DNA of 64,000 bases, taken from assembly GCA_000969725.1 (NCBI GenBank), contig JXSR01S002613.1; one strand, written 5' to 3'. Below are positions 1-11,105 of the stretch, piece after piece. Source of the stretch: Ophiothrix spiculata (Eukaryota; Echinodermata; Ophiuroidea; Amphilepidida; Ophiotrichidae). The notes beneath the pieces are model-generated. The model worked only from the letters and a program-made list of their open reading frames with translations, had not been told where the DNA came from and made no database searches. The position numbers and the translations under genes were made by a program. Every line of letters starts with the position of its first letter. Position 1 is the stretch's first letter.

Positions 1-532
1 CTATAAAACATCACCTATTTGGATTGTGTCTTATTGTATATGATGAAGAAGGGAGCTGGTGGTAAAACATTGTAAAGGTCAAGGCACGACTTGCATCATG
101 TCAGGTCTCTTGCTCATTGTCTTAATTAAGTGGGTTTTGTTCCTGCACTTTTTTTCTGCTGTCTGTTGTTTTTTAAGTCCTTTGATTAAAGTCCTGAAAT
201 CTGGTTTGAGTCGTGTGCTGACCTATTTCACATATTTTGCCTTCTCTCCCCCATCAGCTCCAAGTAACAGGTGATTAAAAAACCTCATAAAGACAAAAAA
301 AATATTATCAATCTCAAAATGTAAATAAACAGGCTTGGGTTATATTGACAATTCCAATGAAAAATCCACATCGATAGATAATTAATGTCTGTTTGTAGTT
401 TTACCTGCACGATCAACTTTCCATACTTCCCAGTACACAAAAACAATCAGACCTGGGAGTTGAAAAATACCGATTTTTCCATTTTTAAAGAATTCAGCAT
501 GTTTTGTTTTAAAATCTTGATTATTTATTTTA
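1..532. other. Unassigned AT-rich sequence
   Basis: No coding exon, tRNA or inverted-repeat element is recognisable here. Short open frames on the plus strand lack any family resemblance. If TIGAR continues to the left, this may be intronic. Confidence 0.4.
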
Positions 533-705
533 CAGGCATGAGAATGGCCTTTCATGAAAAAAACTGAAAGTGGTGAGAAAAACTGAAAAAGTGTGTGAAA
601 TTAGGCAAAAACGCTCCAAAATAGGCTGAAAATAAATAAAACATGTAAATTTTGGCAACCAAAAAAAAATGAATTCCTTTTAAAGACTGGAAATTCTCAT
701 GCCTG
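533..705. mobile_element. Short MITE, hAT-like ends
   Basis: The ends form an inverted repeat, CAGGCATGAGAAT on the left and its complement ATTCTCATGCCTG on the right. The same 6-mer, ATTTTA, lies directly outside both ends, consistent with a target-site duplication. The interior is noncoding and AT-rich. CA-starting ends suggest a hAT-type non-autonomous element, but the superfamily is inferred. Confidence 0.6.
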
Positions 706-904
706 ATTTTATTGTACAAAAATATGTTTTTGCAAAAGTTTTAGCTGCATGCAATCAGATTTGGTACCATTTATTATGACATTGAAAACTCAATTTTGAA
801 AATTCAGACCAAGCTCCTTTAAACCCATACATTCTTTAACTTTCTTTCAGTCTGTACTGTAAGTAGTAGCATCACCTACCACAGTTCAAGTGTTTATCTC
901 ATTT

Positions 905-1395
905 GAATTTGACCTCAAATGACCTGAAAACATTGACCTTTACCCACCACAACCCTGAGTCAAGGGCTTTTCAAGGTGCAAGTTTGACCCATGTGGCATC
1001 AAGGGTATAGAGTTGTAGTGACCTTGAAATTACCTTATGATGGCCTTGAATGACCTTGGGACATCTTTTTTTTGGAAATTTGACAACAAATAACCCGTGG
1101 ACCTTGAATGACCTTGTAGGACACACCGTTGGTCAAGGGTAATTTATGCTGTAAGTATTATTATTGCAATGACCTAAAAATAACCTCAACTGACCTCAGC
1201 TGACATTTTAACATCCTAGAAATGACCTTTTAATCTTGAATAACTTTGACCAACAAATAAAAACATATGACCTTAAAAAAAACACCTTGGGTGACCTTGG
1301 CTCAGCTTTCTGAATATTTTTGGTATTTGATCTTAAAAATAACATTTTGGACTTAAATGACCTTGACCTAACCTCCCACCTTGCAAAAGTCATAG
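905..1395. repeat. Degenerate TGACCTTGAA repeat tract
   Basis: About 490 bp are filled with imperfect copies of a roughly 10-bp phrase around TGACCTTGAA, irregularly spaced. The core TGACCT is the complement of the AGGTCA nuclear-receptor half-site, and several copies read TGACCTTGA, the complement of the extended monomer site used by ERR and NR5A receptors. It is most simply a decayed microsatellite. Whether any receptor binds is unknown. A shorter tract of the same phrase lies near 13900-13930. Confidence 0.6.
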
Positions 1396-1633
1396 TGCAA
1401 GTTTAACATGAAACCTTAATGTAATCAAGTTTTATCAGTATAGCCCTAATGGTTCAGAAGATACCTACAGACAAAAATATGCATATTAAGCAAAGTATAA
1501 TCTTAATAGGCATATTTTGCCCTCAAATTACATGGCACCAGTTCAGCTCCAGCCAAGAAAAAAATAATAATAGATTAGTCAATCAATTAAAAACATCTGC
1601 CTAAACCATTGAAACAAACTGAACAAAGGATAA

Positions 1634-1913
1634 AGCCAAAAAACATACTCGGCCTCCAAACAAATTTTTCGCTACCAAACATTTGGTCGTGACGTCAAAA
1701 TGACGAGTGACCCCAAACAAAATAACATCAACATCGAGTTGAGACAAAATAAAATTTCGCGCTAGATTGCACATGCTATTGAATTGCCATATACATTGGA
1801 CCAAATGTTTGCTACCCGTTCATACTTTAAGTTCGATGGCAAATATTTGGTGACGTCACAACCAATGTTTGGTAGGAAAAATTTTGTTTGGAGGCCGAGT
1901 ATGATTTCGCCTT
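1634..1913. mobile_element. CRE-bearing MITE, copy 1
   Basis: The long terminal inverted repeats include CATACTCGGCCTCCAAAC on the left and its complement on the right. Each arm also carries ACCAAA-type phrases next to a TGACGTCA or TGACGTCAC motif, the consensus cAMP-response element. Related copies lie at 46960-47240 and 62989-63317, with a probable split copy at 8985-10280. The outermost boundary is fuzzy here. Copy 2 shows a TAA target duplication, which suggests the PIF/Harbinger group. There is no coding capacity. Confidence 0.65.
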
Positions 1914-2217
1914 TAGTCACTCACTTCTGGATGACAATGACCAATAAATCTAGAATGACTTTGACACAACCTTTTGCAATCTGATCACACAGGCCATTAC
2001 ATACCCATAACATACATCCATGGCACCAATGGGCTCCATGGCATACTGAACACATGATAACATTAGCCATGGCTCCAATGAGTTCAGCGGCATGATGCCA
2101 AAACACCCAAGTGTTTCCATTGTAAGAAATTGAATATTTGCTTATAGCCAGTAAATTACTGATAAATTTTCCAAATGTTCATTGGTTGTAATAATGCCCT
2201 CAGTCTAATATATATAA

Positions 2218-2415
2218 GGGGCGCACCATAATAGATTTCAAGGGGGGAGGAAGTTTTTTGAGAAAAATATTCCCCTCCACAGGCAGAAGAAAAAAAATCC
2301 CCCTGATCATGGAATAGGCAGAAAAACAGTAATCGCTCCCGAATGGGGCGTGAAAAAAAAAATAAACCCAGAACCCAACTTCCTGCTCCCACCTGGAAAT
2401 CTAATGGTGCGCCCC
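2218..2415. mobile_element. Harbinger-type MITE A
   Basis: Terminal inverted repeats begin GGGGCGCACCAT and are flanked by TAA on both sides (2215-2217 and 2416-2418). A GGG start and a 3-bp TWA target duplication are typical of PIF/Harbinger derivatives. The right-hand TAA is also the left-hand TAA of the next element. Confidence 0.7.
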
Positions 2416-2418
2416 TAA

Positions 2419-2682
2419 GGCTGCGATCACATAGAACTATACGGTATTCGCATATAGTTCTATGAGAACAGGTGAGTCATATATAAACGTATATACTGCA
2501 CAAAAATCGAACGTGCTCGATTTCCACTATACTATACTATAAGCAACTGCACGTTTTTTCGAATAGAGTCCTCTTATGTGACCCGGTAGATTCAAATTCA
2601 CGTGTCTGATTTTAACTATACGCGTGCCCTGCAAATTCGTGCACCGTATACCCGAATAGTAAAGTTCTATGTGATCGCAGCC
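2419..2682. mobile_element. Harbinger-type MITE B, abutting MITE A
   Basis: The inverted termini GGCTGCGATCACATAGAACT and their complement are near-perfect over 20 bp. TAA lies directly outside both ends (2416-2418 and 2683-2685). Subterminal sequence repeats parts of the arms in inverted order. The element shares its left TAA with MITE A, so one inserted into the target duplication of the other. Confidence 0.75.
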
Positions 2683-3117
2683 TAAGGGAAATCGGTACCT
2701 TTGGTGAGCAAGCTGAATTCAAAACCCTGATTAGGGTACAGCAACTCCAGGCACCAGCTTAATATCAAGTCACTGACTTCACCATTCCTGCCCCATTTAC
2801 CTTCCGATGGACAAACCACCTTTGCTGAGAGCATGCATGGTCTCATACGAATATCCCTACTATGGGTTTTCAAATATATTCAGGAGGGCAGTTTAATATG
2901 CCTCTTTATCTGGTATTCATTGGTGGTATCGCCCGTGTGATTTCAATATATAGAGAAAAGTATCTTGAATAAACTAAAATTAGAATAATATAACTCTAAC
3001 CCTATCCCCACTGGATCTCATAATATCCCATTCCACAAAGTTAAGAAATTTGCCTAAATCCAAATACGTCATAGACCCGAGTAAGCTATGACCACGAAAT
3101 CGCTGTCATGGCAGCGT

Positions 3118-3180
3118 CTGCTAAGTGGCTTGACATAGTGGTAACTGTATTGCCTGAGGTTCCGGATTCGAATCCAGGTT
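3118..3180 (+). repeat. tRNA-derived SINE head
   Basis: A plausible A box (3126-3141, TGGCTTGACATAGTGG) and B box (3164-3175, GGATTCGAATCC) stand at tRNA-like spacing. The stems do not form a clean cloverleaf, so this is a degenerate tRNA-derived SINE head or tRNA pseudogene rather than a working tRNA. Confidence 0.5.
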
Positions 3181-3270
3181 AAAATCTGTGATTTTTGACT
3201 TTCAAATTTCTGAGGAGATTTTTAAACGAAGAAGTGGTCAAAAGTGTTAGGGTTAATGTGAAGGCTTATA

Positions 3271-3408
3271 GGCTTCTGTGATGACCTCCACTCCCATTGT
3301 TTCTAATTGATCTTGGATGATGTGGTCATTAAGATTATAAGCGGTGCCTCCACATCATCCAAGATCCGATTAGAAACACTAGTTGGGTGTGGAGGTCGTC
3401 ACAGAAGC
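3271..3408. mobile_element. Foldback MITE with TTATA duplication
   Basis: Almost the whole 138 bp folds on itself. The left arm starts GGCTTCTGTGATGACC and the right arm ends with its near complement. TTATA occurs directly outside both ends (3266-3270 and 3409-3413). Confidence 0.7.
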
Positions 3409-3695
3409 TTATAGGATGTTATGAGAACTTTTTTATATAATTTATCTACACTACCCTGATGAATCTTTTCAAGACCATTTCCTATGCCGCCTGTATATTC
3501 AACCTCGGAATATTCACTCAAAGGCCCATGAGGGCCTAGAATATTCAAGTGGTGCATGCCTGAGGAGCCCATAGGTCCCCATCCCGGGTCCCCATATATA
3601 CAACTGAACTTCTCATGTCACACTGTATAGGACTAGAGCCAAGAGCCAAACAACTTTGGTTAATAATGGGTTTGAATTCTTCCGCAGTCCACACC

Positions 3696-3917
3696 AAGAG
3701 AAGATATCATGTGTATCCCATCATGCAATGCTTCCTATGGGAAATTTTGTACAGGACGTCATGTGAGTAGTTAGTGATGAAATGTGCCCAAATTGCAAGA
3801 TTACAGCAATTAAGTTTGATTTGTGGTCATTTCATCACTAACTACTCCCATGAATTCACATACAAACAATCCCATAGGAAGCAATGCATGATGGGATACT
3901 CACGATATCTTCTCTTG
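3696..3917. mobile_element. Palindromic MITE with 8-bp TSD
   Basis: The arms match as inverted repeats from AAGAGAAGATATC inward, including a phrase around GAGTAGTTAGTGATGAAATG. TCCACACC is repeated exactly on either side (3688-3695 and 3918-3925), an 8-bp target duplication as made by hAT-type transposases. It has no coding capacity. Confidence 0.75.
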
Positions 3918-3925
3918 TCCACACC

Positions 3926-5249
3926 TAGGACAGCCCCTGCCCTACCCCATTATCATTGCAAGCTTACTTTTAAGATCCCACTTGTTCTGTCCTGTACAAG
4001 GTCTGTCAATTTGTCCAAGTCTGTCAGCCCCGTCAACCTTGACTTGAGTGAGTCATCATGACATTTTGGAACAATCAGGTGGTTCAAAGAATGTTTGAAC
4101 ATTTTGACTACTCTTATTTAAAGAACTATATAGGCCTAACTCTTTGAACTTCTTGAAACATTCTCCCCAGACACCCCGGGGTGCACTGCAGATTATCAAA
4201 AAGTGGGCCTTTTGTAGGAAACTTTTTCGTTTTGGTCAACCCTAAACTAATTTTAGTGGTTTTGACAAAGTGACTTAAGCAAAAAAAAAAAAAAAAAAGC
4301 CAGTAGTTTTCCTAGCAATTTGTGTAGTATTTTATTATTAAGAAACAATCCACTTTTATGTGTTTTGGTGCTTTAGGTGGACATTTAGGGAATTTTTTTG
4401 GCCCTTTTTGGTACATCATCAAAGTTGGCAGGGGGGGGAGGGGGGAGGTGCAACGCCCCCACCGCATCTCCCATCGTTCCGGGGGCAATTTAACTTAAAA
4501 TACTTGCGCCCTTTACTCTACTTTTCACCGAATCCGGGGGCAATTAGACGTTACACGGGAGCAAATTTGCGCTTTTGCGCTAGTTAAAAAAAAGCTTGCT
4601 TACAGAATAGTGTCACACCCACATATCACGAGTGTAAATTGTATCAAGTGTGCTCATGTGTCCGAGGATTCTATGCCCCAGTCCCGAAATATAGCAATGT
4701 AGTCAGCTGGTCTACCGTTACACCTAAACCCCATTCTCCTTAATCAGCTCGTAACCCCCCCCCCCCCCCAGGCTCATAGCTCACCTGTCCCAACATATAA
4801 CAGGTTTGAAGGTCTCACAGACAGATGAACTGAAAGACACTGCTGAGGATTGTGAATCCCTGGAAAGTAAACCTCTCAACTCCTCGTCATTCTTTTACTG
4901 CTGGTAATAAGCCCACACCTAGAAATTCGGGACATTCACCAAACCTCACGTTCATTTATTTTGTGATTCAATTTATAAGAGAATCAACAGTGAAAGACTA
5001 GGTCAGAACTCTGATGACAAATCACAGCAAAGGAGGTCACAAAATTGATCAAGCGAGTAAGAATGCTGACATTTCAAATGCTGACTCCATCATAGTAACC
5101 CCCCCCCCCCCCATTTCAAACACAATATTTAACTCACAATTATCTGTTTTTTGACATTTAGTTTGCTCCTCAGTATCTTTCAACTATGTTCACTTTTACA
5201 CATTCAACTCATACCAAAAACACAAGGAGTAGACTAAATAATATTCTTA
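3926..5249. other. Noncoding stretch with homopolymer runs
   Basis: No gene is recognised. The stretch holds an A run near 4280, a G-rich block near 4430-4450 and two C runs of about 14 near 4755 and 5100. Two short direct repeats around GGGGGCAATT occur near 4482 and 4537. Confidence 0.4.
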
Positions 5250-5391
5250 TTGTACCATCATGGAACATTGCAGCTGTAGAAGAACATTCCACAATAGAGC
5301 TGCTTCCCTTTGGAACAAACTCCCAGCTGATATTCGCTCCAATTTTTTGAATATGAGTTTGAATGAATTTAGAAATGTTATTTCTAAGTAA
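5250..5391 (+). mobile_element. LINE reverse transcriptase tail fragment
   Basis: Frame 5269-5391 reads RRTFHNRAASLWNKLPADIR and then runs to a stop at 5389. The pattern of an aromatic, basic stretch followed by W-N-x-L-P and an F-x-x-x-I tail is the usual C-terminus of CR1/Jockey-type non-LTR reverse transcriptases. Only the 3' end survives, as expected of 5'-truncated insertions. Confidence 0.7.
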
Positions 5392-5495
5392 ACTGTATAA
5401 CAGTATTCATTTACTATTTGTATATTTTGTTTCTTTTCATTTAAATATAGAAACATTTATATTTTTTTGTAAATATCATTCTTTGTAAATTATAA

Positions 5496-5654
5496 ATATG
5501 TGTACCGTCGCGGCAAAAGGGTCCAGTTGTCGACTCCTACATGTTGCTCATTGTAGCATATCTGATGTATACAAATACCATACATTAGATATGCTACAAG
5601 GAGCAACATGTACGAGCCGACAACTGGACCCTTTTGCCGCGGCGGTACACATAT
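5496..5654. mobile_element. Hairpin MITE family H1, copy 1
   Basis: It is a nearly full-length palindrome. The arms contain CGGCAAAAGGGTCCAGTTGT, then a phrase for ATGTTGCTC, and close on a short loop. Copy 2 at 7189-7347 is clearly the same family. No protein is encoded. Confidence 0.75.
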
Positions 5655-6943
5655 ATGTAATTTTTCTCTGGACCTCTTGGGAGACCAGTACATTTGTATT
5701 GAAAGAGTATGCCAGAATAAAGATAGAATGAACGAAACTAAAGCCACATATCAAGCAAAATTGTGGAAAATGTTGGTTCCAGAGCTCAAATTGAAACCAA
5801 AATTTACTTCTCAAGGGTCATTTTAGGGTTGCTTCAGTTCTCTAGGCCCCTTTTCAGAATCAACCAGGGTCCAAATTAAGGTTTACAGGCGGGCAGGCAA
5901 TTTTAAAAGGACACCAATTCAGGCATCACATGTTAAAGCTGTATTCAGTTTTTACGGCACCAAGGCAAACGGTAGGGCACCCCATGGCAAATTGCCTTAG
6001 GTTATTTTGGGCCCTGCTAGACCCACGTTTCAGAAATCAGAACACACTAGGCTACCGCACCCCTACCTCCCACCTCCAACAGGGTCTCACCTATCATTTG
6101 TGACTTCTGATTTTTTAACAAACTGGTCTGTTGTGGATATCTTCAAAAAAAAAAAAAAGTGGCTTAAAGCTACATTAAGCCTAAGCTACACACTTATTCT
6201 GCTACGGCAATTTGTTGAATTTGGGATCCCAATTTAATTCCACAAGTATTAAAAAGTAAATGCATTTGGTGCAAAATCATTGTGACAAAATAATCATATG
6301 AGATGGCCCGATTTTTCTATACTTTGTAAATGTACAAGCCCAAAATCCATTCACTCTCGAAGCTCTCTGTCAAAGCCATCCTTCACTGACAGCAAGCCTG
6401 CAGTGGCAACATTCCATCGAGGGTCTACTGATTTATTTTTAGTTTAAGCTTATAGGTTACAAATCTTAGCGAACCGTTGTTACATATCCTTATCATGATG
6501 GACACTAGTAAAGCTCAATTTAGCTGAGGTTATATATTTATGTCGTAGACATCGAGGTACCATGACAAAAATGCTGATGAAAACCTAATACAGGTGCGTT
6601 GGCTGGGTAACCAGTGAAGTAAACCAAGTGTCCAGTTAAGCTTATAGCTGGGCATGGCCTGTTATCAGGCCGCACTGCAGTGGTCAGTCATTACCTGCAA
6701 ACCTCGTTAGTCCTAATTGGCTAAACAAGCTGTAGTCTAGACTACCAACATCCTCCAGGTCAGACTAAATAATCAAATAACTTGACAATGATCAGGGCTA
6801 CATATACATCTTGACTAGCTCACTGACTGCCAGGGTCGTTGGTGCAAACTGATATTCTTAAGTAGTTCTTTATCTATATGTTGAAATATTGATTCATTTT
6901 TATACAAATCATGTAAGATTATTATTAAATTGCAGGTCATATA
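5655..6943. other. Unassigned noncoding stretch
   Basis: No exon, RNA gene or bounded element is recognised in about 1.3 kb. There is a 13-A run near 6147. Confidence 0.35.
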
Positions 6944-7184
6944 TGACTCACCCCGAAAAGGGGGACTTTGCGACAGAACACTTTTCGAGAAAATGGCGAA
7001 AATAGGCAGCAAAAATAAAGAAAATAATAAGCATTTCCAACAGATTTTCTGTTGTAAATTTGATTGCCTTGATCAATTTCAACAAGTAAGGTGTCATTTT
7101 AAAGCTTAGAAAATGCTTCAACAGATGAAATGATAAAATCAATACTGATATCATCTGCAAAGTCCCCCCTTTCGGGGTGAGCCA
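6944..7184. mobile_element. MITE family H2, copy 1
   Basis: The ends are CTCACCCCGAAAAGGGGGAC on the left and the complementary TTTCGGGGTGAG on the right. A second copy with the same interior lies at 18298-18541, so boundaries and family are both well supported. It directly abuts the hairpin MITE that follows. Confidence 0.75.
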
Positions 7185-7188
7185 TTAC

Positions 7189-7347
7189 ATATGTGTCCCG
7201 TCGTGGCAAAAGGGTGCAGTTGTCGGCTCGTACATGTTGCTCCTTGTAGCATATCTGATGTATGCTATTTGTATGCATCAGATATGCTACAATGAGCAAC
7301 ATGTAGGAGCTGACAACTGCACCCTTTTGCCGTGGCGGGACACATAT
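7189..7347. mobile_element. Hairpin MITE family H1, copy 2
   Basis: This near-perfect palindrome is homologous to 5496-5654. Differences between copies are mostly compensated between the two arms, as expected for an element that moves as a hairpin-like inverted repeat. Confidence 0.75.
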
Positions 7348-7668
7348 GTTTAGCTTTCAGAATATTCAATAGGACATATCTAAGGCTGGACATTGGTATT
7401 TTTTCATACTAGCCAGTCTGACAGGTAATTTTCCAAATACCCGCCCGACAAGAAATTTACCTGCCCAAATTTTGACATTTTAAAAAACAAAATATCACTA
7501 ACCTCTAAAAATTCCAAATTTGCTTCAGATGATGTAAATTTTGGTGTTTTTTTCCCACAAAATAAATTAGACAATTGATATTTTTTGCATAAAGTTGCTA
7601 TTTTTTGTATAGGCTAAATTTAACTCAAAATGATGGGAAATTTGGTATGGTTAATTGATATAAAGCTG

Positions 7669-7840
7669 TAGTCCGATCCTAGGACCTTGATTTTTTCTGT
7701 GTTACTATCCACAATATAAAACCACTATTCACATACCACTTTAGTACATAGCAGACTGATCGCATAGCAGACTGATTGCCCCTCCCGCCTTTTTTCGGGG
7801 TAGGTAGTGAAATGGCTTTCTAGATCACTGGACTTGGTAG
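7669..7840. mobile_element. Truncated MITE family H3
   Basis: The left terminus TAGTCCGATCCTAGGACCTT and the following sequence match the complete copy at 9392-9645. The matching right terminus is absent, so this copy is truncated. Confidence 0.6.
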
Positions 7841-7903
7841 TTATATCTTTCATGTTGGTTAGTGTCACCCGAAAAAACAAGGGTTCTATTAATCGAACTA
7901 ATA

Positions 7904-8545
7904 AAGCTGTAGATATACTTCGTCATTTTTGTAGTTTGTAGACATTTTCATTCAGAATTTTTCTCATGGTGATTGGTTTTTAAGAATGGTGTAAACTTTC
8001 ATTCTGAATGAACATTTTCCCACCATTGTGTAAATCATAACCATCATTGCAAGAAGAGATTAGCTTACCATGAATAGATCTAAGCCGTAGAATCAATATC
8101 AGACATTATACTACCCATCAGTAAGCACTTGAAAATGTACACGGGGTGAAAAATAGGTCTCCATTCAATACATTCTCCATAGAGGCCTTGCATGCTTTTA
8201 TCGATTGATATCAAACAAAGGATTTGGATTGATGACATTTCCCGTAAACATGGCATATCGCAGCCCATTCAATAAAATACTCTAATTAACCTATTGATAA
8301 TGATGCATTTTTATTGATGGGACAATATGAAGTGTTTGATAATGGTCACACTTCTATTGAATGCATTTAAGCAATCCGCCATATTCACGGTATTCTACGT
8401 CACATGCAGGGCCTCTATAATGTGAAAATTCAGAATGAACATTCTCATTCGGAATTAACAGTTTCTCCATTCTTAAAAAACAATCACCATGAGAAAAATT
8501 CTGAATGAAAATTTCTACAAAAATGATGAAGTATATCTACAGCTT
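7904..8545. mobile_element. Foldback element with 80-bp arms
   Basis: The left arm starts AAGCTGTAGATATACTTC and the right arm ends with its complement. Matching continues inward for about 80 bp, through TTCAGAATTTTTCTCATGGT and beyond. The middle carries further inverted copies of a CATTCTGAATGAACATT phrase. No transposase is visible in the loop. Confidence 0.7.
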
Positions 8546-9041
8546 AACAATTTGTTTCATTTGCTGCATTTTCACCTTTACCTATTTGTTTATTTATTCA
8601 TTTACTTATTTATTGACTACTATTTGTTTACTTACTTTCTTTTTTTGAAAATTAATCCATGTACTAATTATATCAAAAGAATTTGGAAATATATAAATTG
8701 TCCAGAGCTATTAATAGCTCATTGATTTGGAAGCTATTACAAGTATATGACACACCCACTACAAAAGTCCAATGACAGTTGGCTACTACTGACCCTTATT
8801 TAAACCCAGCTAGACTTGTGTAGTATTGTAATTAGGGAAGCAATTAGGGCTCCAATGTCAATGGAGTGACTAGCCTGGACTCACTGTCTGTCTGTCACAA
8901 AGGTATATTTATAACTAGCAACATCTGAGTGCAGGTGAACTTTAGAGCCAACCTGCATTTGTTACATGTAGTAAGGGCCGGACTATTATACTGGGCCTCC
9001 ACACTAAGTTTTTGCTATCAAACATTTTAAATAAATAAATA

Positions 9042-9263
9042 AAATAAATATTGGGGATTAATAAAATCCTCAGCCCTGATTTCAATGCCTTGACCAACAC
9101 CAGCCAGTGTCCAACCGCCTCTATACGCAGCTGATGATTTGATCCTCGCCCAAAAATAAATATTGGGGATTAATAGTATCCTCAGCCCTGATTTCAATGC
9201 CTTGACCAACACCAGCCAGTGTCCAACCGCCTCTATACACAGCTGATGATTTGATCCTCGCCC
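9042..9263. repeat. 111-bp direct tandem duplication
   Basis: Two copies of a 111-bp unit stand head to tail, starting about 9042 and 9153, each with TATTGGGGATTAATA near its start and GATTTGATCCTCGCCCA at its end. They differ at only a few positions, so the duplication is recent. Confidence 0.8.
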
Positions 9264-9391
9264 AGACAGCCCGCTACGCCCGCTGCCTGGCTCGTTGCTG
9301 GGTCCGTGGAAGGGGAGATCAGGGGAACGGTGCTAGTTCTATAGTATCCTAGTAGGCCCAATGACTCCCAAATTTGAATTCAACACGTCCT

Positions 9392-9645
9392 TAGTCCGAT
9401 CCTAGGACCTTGATTTTTTTCGTGTTATTATCAACAATACAAACCCACTATCTACATAGCCGACTGATCGCATAGCCCAGTGACCGCCCCTCGGGAGGGG
9501 CGGTTAGTCTGCTATGCGATCAGTCGGCTATGCATAACTCGGGCTTTCTAGTGAGTGGTATAATGATGTGATACTACATGCTGAACGCTATAGTGGATTA
9601 AGATTGTGGATAGTAACATAGAAAAAAGGTCCTAGGATCGGACTA
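9392..9645. mobile_element. MITE family H3, complete, 8-bp TSD
   Basis: The termini TAGTCCGATCCTAGGACCTT and their complement bound 254 bp. CACGTCCT is repeated exactly outside both ends (9384-9391 and 9646-9653), an 8-bp duplication of hAT type. The centre is a second, GC-rich palindrome around GCCCCTCGGGAGGGGC. A truncated relative lies at 7669. Confidence 0.85.
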
Positions 9646-9870
9646 CACGTCCTCTGCACACTTTACAAGTGTTCGCTGACCAATTTATGGCCCATTTCAC
9701 ACCAAGCATCATTTCAGGTTCTGCAGCAACCTCTAGGGGTGCTGAACCTTGATCAGTCCAAATATGCACCATCGTTGCACGGATTAGCTCCCAAAATTTC
9801 GTATGGGTTACCATGACACAATTAGCAGTTAAATCCTTGTCCAAGGGAATTTCAAGCACACTCAAATTTT

Positions 9871-9945
9871 GGCATCAGCGTGGATTGAACTCGGGACCTT
9901 CCACACCGCAAGCGAGCACCTTACCGTTTGAGCTATAAACTTGAC
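9871..9945 (-). repeat. tRNA-derived SINE head, minus strand
   Basis: Read on the minus strand, a B box (GAGTTCAATCC) and an upstream A-box-like TAGCTCAAACGG stand at tRNA-like spacing, with a loop region CTCGCTTGCGG between. The acceptor stem is not preserved, so a SINE head or pseudogene is favoured over a functional tRNA. Confidence 0.5.
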
Positions 9946-10280
9946 TGCTCTGTGGTTGTGACGTAAAACTGTTTGTTCCAAGTCATCAGCATTGGCCGTA
10001 GTAGCCGTGAAATTCGTCAAGTGCCTTCACATTAACCAATCACTACCACCTGACAAGTATTTCATGTCATCTGTCCATGATGTTGGTGGACGCAGATAGT
10101 GACAGGGTGCTCGAAATAAGGCAACTTCAACACACGAGTTAAACTTTGCAATAAATTGCACATGTATGGTTGAATTGAGTACAAAGGTAAATAATCATTG
10201 AACCAGCATCAAATATTTGGTCTATACTTTTTATATGGTAACGTTACGACCAAATGTTTGGTAGTGAAATCTATCTATAC

Positions 10281-11105
10281 CACACCTGATATTGTTTTCA
10301 CCCTCACAGATTTCAGAACCTTTTTCATCCAAACAATTGACCAGTGGATATCATCCGCGACCATGGAGCTCAAAAAAGCACCCTAAGCAAGTATTTTGTG
10401 TGGTCTGAAAATGCATCAAGTATGTCATGTCTGATTTGCTACCCTAAACTAGTATTTCCACTAAATTCTACCCCCTAAATAATCAATTCTCTTATTATCT
10501 CTCCATAGTTGATTGATTTTTTAGATCCTATACAAGTATTGTTGTGAAAAACATACCCTTTTGTCACTTTTGGCCTGATTTTGACACCCTATTCGCGTTA
10601 CGTAAGTACAGTGCCCATTCATGAAAAACATACCCTTTTACAGTGAATTTTTGGTCGCGCATGATATCCACTGAGCAATGGCAGTGGCCCCCCTGGGTCA
10701 GCACTCCCTCATGTTTCCAACCCATCTCTTCTAAAACACCTTATACTGGTTCAGAGATCTTTCGCCTCCCAAACCTGTAATACTCATAGTAAGTCACCAG
10801 TGAGTCACTGCCCGGGCAGTGTTTTGGTCCATACCCCCACTGTGACATACCCCCTTCTATGATGATGCAAGGCTAGAAATTCGACGAGAATCAGAGAATC
10901 GATTCTCGCAAAGATTCACTTAGCATCACGAAATGAGAATCAACTTCTCTCATTGAAGTATTTAGTAAATTTTGTGACTATTTCAGTCAATTTTGATTCT
11001 CGCATTTGAACTAAAATGAAATTCTATTTCTGATACATTTGTACTTTATCCATTTTCTATAGCGAGATTTGATTGGTTAGGATAATAAACTTCATTAAAT
11101 CAATG
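10281..11105. other. Unassigned noncoding stretch
   Basis: No exon or bounded element is recognised. There are short duplicated phrases around ACATACCCTTTT near 10550 and 10626. Confidence 0.35.

Larger units (their letters stand above)
8985..10280. mobile_element. Probable CRE-type MITE split by insertions
   Basis: The left piece (about 8985-9030, GGGCCTCCACACTAAGTTTT) resembles the left end of the CRE-bearing MITE family. The right piece (about 10150-10280, including ACGACCAAATGTTTGGTAGT) resembles its right half. The 1.1 kb between them holds a tandem duplication, a complete MITE and a SINE head, so I read it as one copy opened by later insertions. Boundaries are approximate. Confidence 0.35.

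Noticed and set aside
3118-3180. Functional tRNA gene
   Set aside because: A and B boxes are present but the acceptor and anticodon stems do not pair well; a SINE head or pseudogene is more likely. The same applies to 9871, 13150 and 33202.
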